Shown in pieces: positions 10,748-20,600 of a DNA stretch of 30,365 bases. Position 1 is the first letter of the stretch, and every line of letters begins with the position of its first letter. This stretch comes from Fragilariopsis cylindrus CCMP1102 (Eukaryota; Bacillariophyta; Bacillariophyceae; Bacillariales; Bacillariaceae): the NCBI GenBank assembly GCA_900095095.1, contig FMBT01000351.1, forward strand, positions 1-30,365, in the 5' to 3' direction. The notes under the pieces were generated by a model. It saw only the letters and a list, made by a program, of their open reading frames with translations, did not search any database and had not been told where the DNA came from. A program made the position numbers and the translations under genes.

Positions 10748-13015
10748 ATGTTACTGTCAAGATCTCTAAAAAAATCTCAGGTGGTTCGTCGATTTACCGC
10801 GTCGTATCATGCAAGCACCGCATTAGCAGCATCGACGACTACGACGAACGAAACACCAACTTTTCCAGCACCAAGATTATTTTCCTATGAACAGATTAAG
10901 AGTAACCTGACTGTGAACGACGGTAAGTTAAGAACAAAATGAACAAAAAAGGATTACGAATAAAAAGAAAAATAACAATCGAAATGAATATGAATAATGA
11001 TGTTTTGGTGCTCAATGGGGTTTCATTACTCATTACTTATATACTGCACTCTTGCATTTGTGTTTCACCTATTCATATTGATATTGGCATTGGCATTGAC
11101 ATTGACATTGACACTGACATCGTCGTGGTTGTTAGCCATCCCTTCAGTTGAAGAAGCGTTTGGCGCTCTTGCGAAAGGAAAGGTTGATGTGCCGATGCCG
11201 ATGCATATTGGTATTGAAGAATCTGAAAATGCTGGTCCTGGTAAGTGATGTTATACATACAACATACAGTGTGCAGTGTCCTACACACATATGATATATA
11301 TGTATGTATATATATATTGAAATTTTTTCACTTACATCTATCTATTCAAAATCAAGGTGACTGTCATATCAAAGGTGGGTATGTATTTGGTGCGAAGACT
11401 TTTACAGTTAAGCTTGCATGTGTCAGTTTCTACAAAAACGTAACGGAACGAGGATTGGTGAGTAAAAATATTGAGAGTTTGGTTATGTAATGATGATAAT
11501 GGTGATGGTGATGGTGATGGTGATGGTGATAGTGATGATACTCATTACCAGTTGATATATTTAAAGCTAGGCCCCAGTACTCATATTGATTCTTACGTTG
11601 CAATAAAATAAAATATCATATATTATATTATAAATATATATATATATATACTACCAAACTAGCCCGCTGGTTCGGGAGTTTTCGTCGTCGTCGACGCCGT
11701 CAGGGGTTGTCCTCTCGGTATTTTTCAAGAGAATCGCTTCAGTAAGTTTACTCAAAGTCTACTCGTAATTTGTAATCCTTACAAGTACTATGATCTTTTC
11801 TCTACAGTGTGCCCGAAACAGATATCTTGTTGATACACGGATTTGAAATATTACTGTCCCAAATACTACTTACTTACTTTTATATTATTTTTCATCCTCA
11901 ACAGTGACCGATCTGAGAACAGGCGCTGCAGGAGCTGTTGCTCTCAAGTACACCACACCCGAAGACAATAACGTTATTGGGTTTATTGGTACAGGTGCCA
12001 TCGCTCGGAATATGTGTCGTGCTGCAGCTGCCGTACGAAAAAACTTTACGGGTATCGCATATGGGCTGGACGTTGAAGGGGCTAAGATTTTCGCAGACGA
12101 GATGTCAGCCGAATTGGGCATTCCCTTTTCAGTTGCTTCGTCAAGTGAAGACCTATGCGGTCAATCGAACGTAATATTTACACAAACAACGGGATCAGAC
12201 TTTGTCTTGAATCTCAATCATCTTAAAAAGGGAACGACTATAATTGCTTCGGGTACGGATCAACCAACAAAGCAAGAGCTTCCCAATGACGTTCTTGCTT
12301 CTGCTGACAAGTATATTTCCGATTTGACCAAACAAACGAGTCGGGTAGGTGAGCTACGTGGAGCTATCGAAGCGAACGCTATGACCACAGACGATGTTTA
12401 TTGTGAGCTAGGGGAACTAGTGAATGGCACAAAAGCGGGAAGAGAAAACGACCACGAACTTATTGTGGTCGACCTGACCGGAACGGGAGGTAAGTTGGAA
12501 GATAAGTAACGGCTGTGCTATTATATTTCATCTTAGTGTTTATCTTGCAATACATCTGATAGGTATAGTATCATTATTATCATCATCGTCGTCGTCTTTA
12601 TTCTGACGCTCGTTGCCCCTTCTCTCTCTCTCTCTCAGCGCAAGACGCCGCCATTGGACAGGTGCGTTGGAAGTAGTGACGACATTGCTATTTTCCCATA
12701 TGATTGTTCATCTTGAAATCTATCTGACACATATAGTATAACCCACCCTCCCCTCTCTCTCTCTCTTTCTCAATCAAAAAACTCAATTAATCAATCAACC
12801 ATGATGGTGTAGGTTGCGTGGTACGTACAGCACTTCGTGACAACAGCGCGTTACGATTACGTTGAAATTTTTCTACTGTCTTATCGTGGAAATTGCAATT
12901 TCTTTCTCGCAACAAGTGTCTGACAATCGTCATCTCTCTCTCTCTCTCTCTCTCTTGCACACTCGACCAACCAAATGCAAACACACACACCAGGGACAAG
13001 TTAAGTCAACTTTAA
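10748..13015 (+). CDS. ornithine cyclodeaminase / mu-crystallin family
   Basis: NAD-dependent enzyme likely converting L-ornithine to L-proline and ammonia; other members are ketimine reductases. My model has exons 10748-10922, 11148-11240, 11357-11457, 11663-11741, 11905-12489, 12639-12661, 12813-12820 and 12994-13015. All are GT-AG and phases agree, giving 361 residues. Seen: KLACVSFYKN (substrate-site Lys region), NRFMTDLRTGAAGAVA, the Rossmann loop GFIGTGAIARNM, SGTDQPTKQEL (the Asp is the proposed catalytic residue of the family), and the C-terminal DLTGTGAQDAAIGQ motif. Residues 1-40 (MLLSRSLKKSQVVRRF, then Ser/Thr/Ala) look like a mitochondrial presequence. Diatoms are known to carry this enzyme alongside a urea cycle, so a link to ornithine use is reasonable. 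The last three exons are the least certain part. Confidence 0.88.
11080..11125. repeat. (ATTGAC)n-like hexamer repeat in intron 1
   Basis: Imperfect hexamer tandem repeat (attggc/attgac/actgac) inside the first intron of the ornithine cyclodeaminase gene. Confidence 0.7.
11498..11540. repeat. (GATGGT)n repeat in intron 3
   Basis: Tandem gatggt units with flanking gatgat variants inside the third intron of the ornithine cyclodeaminase gene. Confidence 0.8.
12620..12638 (+). repeat. TC repeat acting as polypyrimidine tract
   Basis: A TC dinucleotide run ends directly in the CAG acceptor of the exon at 12639. Similar TC runs at 12751-12770 and 12932-12954 lie in the next two introns, upstream of their acceptors. 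Confidence 0.75.
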
Positions 13016-13520
13016 AAAATCAACCGTAAACAGTAAGATACCATCTTTTGCGCGCACTACGAAACAGGCACGTCAGACGTCGAAAGTAGTACTATTAACT
13101 ACTTAGAAGAGTAGAAAATGTGTTATAAATCGCTTTCTTCCTTGTTAGTATAGAGAGAATAGCTAGAACTAAAATGAATAATTTATTAGTTTGTGCTATT
13201 CACCATCAATTACGGTAAAATATAAAAGAATGCTAGCTCAATCATAATAGTATTTCACTACTTTTTCTTATGAAATACTGATAAACGTGCACTCAGTGAC
13301 TTCGCTAAACTGATGTATCGAAGTCACTTGGTACTATGTTCAATATGATTTTGCAGCTAGTAGTTTATTATCTTCGTTAAGGTTTATGTGTTTTATGTTA
13401 ATTAAATAGTACACGTGTATATGTTTGTATATATTTCCATTCTTTTTTGTCATAGTTATTTATTTATTGTTTCGTTCTCTCGCCGTTTTTATGTTTTTAT
13501 ACTCTTTATGGCAAAGATGC
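13016..13520. other. convergent spacer
   Basis: Region between the 3' ends of the ornithine cyclodeaminase gene (+) and the giant LRR gene (-). AT-rich with several T-runs; no coding frame or RNA gene is visible. Confidence 0.6.
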
Positions 13521-13585
13521 TTAGACACCAGGCTCTCCGCAGATACAGCACTCACAGGTCACTGTCTCGCAGTCAACAGAAATCG
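13521..13585 (-). other. Cys-rich C-terminal tail
   Basis: The last residues contain VDCETVTCECCICGEPGV, with five Cys in a short span. A terminal Cys cluster after plant-like LRRs is common in diatom LRR proteins. Confidence 0.65.
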
Positions 13586-16500
13586 AATTTAATGCACCCG
13601 CATACATATTCTCACAAATATCATTCGATACAGATCCCGTTAAGTCATTGTAGTGGAAAGTCGCATCTTTTAATTCCTTCGGGAGGGAGAGTGGGATAGA
13701 TCCAGTAAACATGTTACCATGTAGTAACAGAGTTTTGAGATTAGGGGGATCGCCAATCGAGGAAGGAATGGTACCAGTAAAATCATTATCATCGAGGTGA
13801 ACGTTCTTCAAGTCGAGCGTCCCAAGATTGGCGGGAAGAGTGCCCGAAAACTTATTGTTTTCAGCAAAAAAGACTTGCAAATCAGGCATCTGCTCGGGAA
13901 TATCTTGAGGTAGAGTTCCTTCGAACTTATTGAAACCAGCATCCCAATAAACCATGTCCGGGAAGCGCAATAAGTAAGCAGGCATTTCACCAGAAAATTG
14001 GTTGAAGGCAATCGCAAGCGTATCTAGCTCAGTCAATGACTTAAATTCAGGAGGAAACGTGCCGGTAATCAAGTTATCAGATGCCGTGAACTCGTAAATG
14101 GTAGATACGATGGAGAGCTCGGATGGTAGAGTTCCTTGTAGCCCATTACCATGGATACGAATCATTTCCATTTGTTCGACGCGGTTGCAAGGATCCAAAC
14201 CGATCATGTTGTACCAATCACACTCATGAAGATCGGACAACCACATGTCGTTTTCAAGCCATTCGCCTCCATCCTGCTCACAGAAAAATACAGTCATGGC
14301 ATAACGTTGACGGATGCGCTCACCGTCGAATTCCAGAACATCTTCTCCAGTTCGAAGCCAATCACGAGCTTTACTCTGGCATGATCCCGGAATATCAAAG
14401 AGCTCCGCAGTACCAGGTGGAATGTATGGGCCAAGGCTATCCGAAATCATCTGACAGGCTGGGTCATTGACACATGGTATGAGAGTTTTAGGGTCTGGAA
14501 AAAAAGCATCCGTAGGAGATGGTAAGTTTGGATTTTCCAGAGAGAATTGGGGTGTGTTTGGAGACGGAGCAGGAATTGTTGCAGTAGGACCGATAGCTGC
14601 TCCTGCACCAGCAACGGCTCCAAGTGCCAACATTGACCAAGCTGCTAGAGGTACTCCAGTCACCGTGGGTTGCTTTTCTTCGTCGTCTTCTTCGTATTCA
14701 CTGGTGTCGTCATCAGGAATTGCAGCCAATTCCAAGTCATCATCGCTTTCGGTTGCAGCGGTTACAGATGGTCTGTCGAAAGGTCCCTCAGGACGAGCAC
14801 CGCTCCAGTCATATTGAGGTTCCTCTTTCTTGTACCACGCACTATCAGGCTTGTTGGCCGACCAGTCCATATCAGGCTTGTTGGCCGACCAGTCCATATC
14901 GGGTCCTTGTGGGGTAGATCGTAATTTTGTGGGTCTTCCACCAGCCCAGTCATAGAAAGGTTCTTCCTCAGCTACAGGAGTCAGTTCGAAATCATCATCA
15001 GCTTCAAATGGTGTTGTAACAATTGGCCTGTTGAATGGTTCAGCAGCTTTCTGAGCAGACCAATCAAACGAAGGCGATTGTGAGTAGGCAGAATTCTCCG
15101 GCTCTGCAGGGTTTCGTTGCCATCCATATCCAGGTTCATTTAGATTCTTTGGACGCCCATCTCGGGGTACGGACTTCACATCACCGGGTCTATCGTAATG
15201 ATCATCTTCATCAGGAATTCCAGGAATATTGCTATTGGGGGTTCTTTGCCAAATAGACTCTGGATGATCTTCATTCTTTGGTTTGCCATCTCGCGGAACA
15301 GACTTAACATCACCAGGTCTATCATAAACATCATCTTCATCAGGAATTCCAGGAATATTACTATTGGGGGTTCTTTGCCAAATAGACTCTGGATGATCTT
15401 CATTCTTTGGTTTGCCATCTCGGGGTACGGACTTCACATCACCGGGTCTATCATAAACATCATCTTCATCAGGAATTCCAGGAATATTACTATTGGGGGT
15501 TCTTTGCCAAATAGACTCTGGATGATCTTCATTCTTTGGTTTGCCATCTCGGGGTACGGACTTCACATCACCGGGTCTATCATAAACATCATCTTCATCG
15601 GGAATTCCAGGAATATTACTATTGGGGGTTCTTTGCCAAATAGACTCTGGATGATCTTCATTCTTTGGTTTGCCATCTCGTGGTACGGACTTAACATCAC
15701 CGGGTCTATCATAAACATCATCTTCATCGGGAATTCCAGGAATATTACTATTGGGGGTTCTTTGCCAAATAGACTCTGGATGATCTTCATTCTTTGGTTT
15801 GCCATCTAGGGGTACGGACTTCACATCACCGGGTCTGTCGTAAACATCATCTTCATCCCCGTTAGGTTTATGAGGAGGACTGAACATAGATCGAGCCCAA
15901 TCAAGATCATTTTCTGGTTCTGAGTTAACAGGTTGACGAGTTTTTGGGATCGAATTCAAAGTATTGGGACGATCAAACGGGTTATTCTCGTCCGCTACTC
16001 CAGGAATACGGTCGTTTGGCTCCCTTCTCCAATTAGTAGAATCATTTGGATTTTCTTGGTTGATTGGCGATCTATCACGAGGAATTGAATTGAGGCTTCC
16101 TAATCTTTCCAAAGGAATATCGTCGGTGGGGACACCAGGGATATCATTTGAAGGCTTTCTAGCCCACTGGTATTGTGGCTCTTCCATCATCTTTGGTTTG
16201 CCATCTCGCGGCACGGACTTTACATCACCGGGTCTATTGTAAACATCATCTTCGTCTATTACTCCTGGGATGTTTTGATTAGGCTGCCGAGACCACAATA
16301 ATGAGTCGGGAGAGTCTTTGTTCTTTGCTTCGCTATCTCGCGGTACAGACTTTACATCACCGGGTCTATCAAAAACGTCATCTTCATTGGGAATTCCTGG
16401 GATGTTTTGGTTGGGCTGCCGAGACCATAATGTATCGGGAGAGTCTCTATTCTTCGGTTTACCATCTCGCGGCACAGACTTCACGTCACCGGGTCTATTA

Positions 16501-17671
16501 TAACATCATCTTCGTTGGGAATTCCGGGGATCATTTGATTGGGCTGCCGAGACCATAATGTGTTTGGAGAGTCTTCATTCTTTGGTCTACCATCTCGCGG
16601 CACAGACTTTACATCGCCGGGTCTATCAAAGAGGACATCATCATCAGTAGCCCCAGGAATCTTTTCGTTAGGATTGCGGGTCCAAACATCCGCGTTTTCT
16701 GACCCAGTCTCATCAGGAGCCCTTGAACGAGGGATTGAATTTAAACTATCTGGCTTTTGAAATGGAACATTCTCATCATCAGTGCCAACGATATCTGCTC
16801 CATTATCCCGAAGCCAAGTGTAAGCCGCCTCGATTTCTTGAGCTCGATCTTCAGAACTTTGTCCAGGCTTTGTTGGCAATAGCTGGTCAATAGTCTTGAA
16901 TGGTTCAAGTGATGGGCTATCAGCGCCATCTTTTTGACGAACCCATGTCAAAGCGTCGTCTAAATCTTTCGCTCTATCTTCTGGCGAACGCTTACTGGGA
17001 AGTTTTTCCTGGTTCAACTTCTTGAAGCTCGTGGGTTCGTCTTCGTCGGTCAATTTCATATCGTTCTCACGCATCCAACAAAGAACTCCCTCTACATCTG
17101 ATGCACGATCCTCGGGAGTCTCGTTTTGCTTCTTCGGCAACAATTGGTCAACTAATCTGAGTTCATCGGTTGGTCCCTTGTCGTCATTCTTAGGTTTACC
17201 CTGTCTCATCCAGTTCAAAGTACGATCAAGATCTTGTAGTCTTTCTTGAGGAGATCGAGGCATCAAAGAAGTTTCTGGGTGCCCTGCCATCGGTTCTAAA
17301 CTAGAAAGTTCCTCAGGAGAAACGTTGGCATTGTTTGAGCGAACCCAGTCAAGTGCACCCTCGATTTCCCGCGCTCTTTCTTCAGGCTTGCGTAAGGGTC
17401 TCTTCGGAAGAAGTTGGTCGAGGACTTCGAATTCTCCAGTTTTGTCATCAGTGACGTCCTTCCCTTGACGAATCCATGTTAGCACATCGTTAACGTCGTT
17501 CGCGCGATCTTCCGGTGTGCGTCTAGTAGCAGGAATAGATGCAAGTTTCGCAAATGGAGGAGTTTCGTCGTCCTCACTTTCATTTGGCGACGCATTACGT
17601 GTCCAATCAAGTGCCCTTTCAATGTCAATAGCCTTCTCCTCCGGAGTCTGATTCTGATTGGACGGAAACAA
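13521..17671 (-). CDS. last coding exon of giant gene: modules, membrane segment, LRRs
   Basis: Begins after the acceptor TTAATATAG at 17672 with TTG TTT CCG. It continues the helical modules (about nine W-x-R units, 16.8-17.7 kb), passes into Pro-rich 43-residue modules (15.1-16.75 kb), then DWSANKP repeats, an acidic EYEEDDEE stretch, the membrane segment and the LRR ectodomain, ending at TAA 13521-13523. A one-base loss near 16,497 splits it into a 396-codon frame (16481-17671) and a 987-codon frame (13521-16484). Both frames carry the same module family on either side of the break, so they are one protein, not two genes. Confidence 0.85.
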
Positions 17672-20600
17672 CTATATTAATAAGTGGATGTATTTCATTT
17701 ACAGAAAATGAAAGCGAAGAAAAGATTAAATTAGAATTGGTAAAACATGTAATAACTCATGATAACTAGAAAATAATCATAATATAAAAGGGGGAGGGAC
17801 ACACACACACACACACAGATATATAAACGCATATCATATCGATCTTACCTGGCTAGTTGTCTTAAACTCTCCAGTCGGGTCTAGCGAATCAGGTGTACCT
17901 TCACGCAACCACGTGAGTATATCATCTAGATCGTCTTGACGTTGTTCAGGGCTTCTTCTTGAAACAGGAATTGAGCTCACTTTATCAAAACGAGGAGATG
18001 AAGCATCATCGACAGGTTTCATACCACTGTTGCGACACCAATCTAAAAAGCCTTCGATATCACGAGCTCTTTCCTCTGGTGACTCTTGCTTCGGTAAAGG
18101 AAAGATTTGATCACATTTTCGAAAATCTCCATCCGGAGTGTCATCAACATCATTCTTGCCATTGCGTATCCACGTAGAGATGTTATCAATGTCATTTTTC
18201 CGATCTTCTGGACTACGCTTCGACATATTTACGAAGGGGTGTAGGGTAAATTGTAAAGGTGTGACATTATCGGCTACCGGAACACCGTTTGAACGCATCC
18301 AGTTCAATACACCTTCAACATTGCTTGCACGGTCTTCAGGACTTTGGTCAGTCTTTGGAGGCAGCATTTGATCAATTGCAGCAAATTCATTGGTGGGAGT
18401 GTCAGGATTACTAGGACGACCTTCTCTAATCCAATTAGTGATATCATCAACATCTTTTTGCCTGTCTTCTGGAGATCTTTTGTTCACTGGAATTGATGGT
18501 AGCTTGTCAAACTTGGTAGGCTTTTCATCATCTGGTGAAACAGGAGGAACATTGTTGGATCTCATCCAGTTCAATACACCTTCAACATCGCTTGCACGGT
18601 CTTCAGGACTTTGGTCAATCTTTGGAGGCAGCATTTGATCAATTGCAGCAAATTCATTGGTGGGAGTGTCAGGATTACTAGGACAACCTTCTCTGATCCA
18701 CTCAGTGATATCATCAACATCCTGTTGCCTGTCTTCTGGAGATCTTTTGTTCACTGGAATTGATGGTAGCTTGTCAAACTTGGTAGGCTTTTCATCATCT
18801 GGTGAAACAGGAGGAACATTGTTGGATCTCATCCAGTTCAATACACCTTCAACATCGCTTGCACGGTCTTCAGGACTTTGGTCAATCTTTGGAGGCAGCA
18901 TTTGATCAATTGCAGCAAATTCATTGGTGGGAGTGTCAATATTACTAGGACGACCTTCTCTAATCCACTCAGTGATATCATCAACATCCTGTTGCCTGTC
19001 TTCTGGAGATCTTTTGTTCACTGGAATTGATGGTAGCTTGTCAAACTTGGTAGGCTTTTCATCATCTGGTGAAACAGGAGGAACATTGTTGGATCTCATC
19101 CAGTTCAATACACCTTCAACATCGCTTGCACGGTCTTCAGGACTTTGGTCAATCTTTGGAGGCAGCATTTGATCAATTGCAGCAAATTCATTGGTGGGAG
19201 TGTCAGGATTACTAGGACGACCTTCTCTAATCCAATTAGTGATATCATTAACATCTTTTTGCCTGTCTTCTGGAGATCTTTTGTTCACTGGAATTGATGG
19301 TAGCTTGTCAAACTTGGTAGGCTTTTCATCATCTGGTGAAACAGGAGGAACATTGTTGGATCTCATCCAGTTCAATACACCTTCAACATTGCTTGCACGG
19401 TCTTCAGGACTTTGGTCAATCTTTGGAGGCAGCATTTGATCAATTGCAGCAAATTCATTGGTGGGAGTGTCAATATTACTAGGACGACCTTCTCTAATCC
19501 ACTCAGTGATATCATCAACATCCTGTTGCCTGTCTTCTGGAGATCTTTTGTTCACTGGAATTGATGGTAGCTTGTCAAACTTGGTAGGCTTTTCATCATC
19601 TGGTGAAACAGGAGGAACATTGTTGGATCTCATCCAGTTCAATACACCTTCAACATCGCTTGCACGGTCTTCAGGACTTTGGTCAATCTTTGGAGGCAGC
19701 ATTTGATCAATTGCAGCAAATTCATTGGTGGGAGTGTCAGGATTACTAGGACAACCTTCTCTGATCCACTCAGTGATATCATCAACATCTTTTTGCCTGT
19801 CTTCTGGAGATCTTTTGTTCACTGGAATTGATGGTAGCTTGTCAAACTTGGTAGGCTTTTGAACTGTAACAGGTTCAACGCCCATGCTTCTGCACCAATC
19901 GATTACAGATTCAATATCTTTTGCACGGTCTTCAGGACTTTGTTTCTTTTTTGGAGGAAGCATTTTATCGATTGCATTAAAGTTTCCTTCGGTGTCATTG
20001 ATGTCCGGTTTCCCTTGTCTGATCCAACTTAAAACAGCATCTGCCTCTCTCTTCCTATCATTTGGGGTTCTCTTCGAAACCCCGATTTGACTTGCTTTGA
20101 TCAACGCTGGAGTATCGATGTCAATTTTTCCAATAGTTGGCGAAATGTTCCTCATCCAAGAAAGAGCATCGTCTATAGTTTTTGCTCTTTCCAATGGTGT
20201 TTCTCCATTTTTCATTGGCAAAATGTCGTCAATTATCTTAAATTTGCCATCAGTTGTATCATCGATAGGATCCTTACTGTTTCTCATCCATAGCATAATA
20301 TTGTCCATTTCCTCTGTTTGATCACCAAAACTCTTACGGTTGACTGGTATTGAGGGTAGCTTAGAGAAATCGGATGGACGATCGTCTTCATTGTAGAGAG
20401 ACGAAGATGGATTGCGCATCCATGTAAGAGCTTTTTCGATGTCGAAAGCCCTTTCTTGACGGGTTTGGCCTTTTTTCTCAGGAAGGATCTGGTTAATTTT
20501 AGCAAAATTTCCTGTCGGATCAAGCGCGACTTTCTGCCCGTTTCGTAACCAGGCAAGGACATCATCAACTTCAATATTATCCCCCTCGCTTGTTTTGGGG

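Noticed and set aside
10939-11151. Plus-strand frames of 70-83 residues with Ile/Asp or Leu/Thr runs
   Set aside because: They are translations of the hexamer repeat in the first intron of the ornithine cyclodeaminase gene.
15198-15809. Plus-strand open frame of about 200 residues, repetitive and hydrophobic
   Set aside because: It is the reverse strand of the 129-bp array. Because 129 is a multiple of three and copies are nearly identical, a stop-free antisense frame is repeated in each copy. It carries no independent signal.
16481-17671. Independent 396-residue gene next to the LRR gene
   Set aside because: Its first codon lies at a splice acceptor and its end is a frameshift inside a repeat module, so it is the middle part of one larger protein.
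18390-19706. Five plus-strand frames of 82 residues spaced exactly 267 bp
   Set aside because: They are antisense shadows of the 89-residue units. Their spacing equals the repeat period and they all stop at the same repeat position.
18283-19860. Regularly spaced repeats suggesting a CRISPR array
   Set aside because: The repeats are contiguous 267-bp coding units without unique spacers, in a eukaryotic gene with introns. They are a coding tandem repeat.
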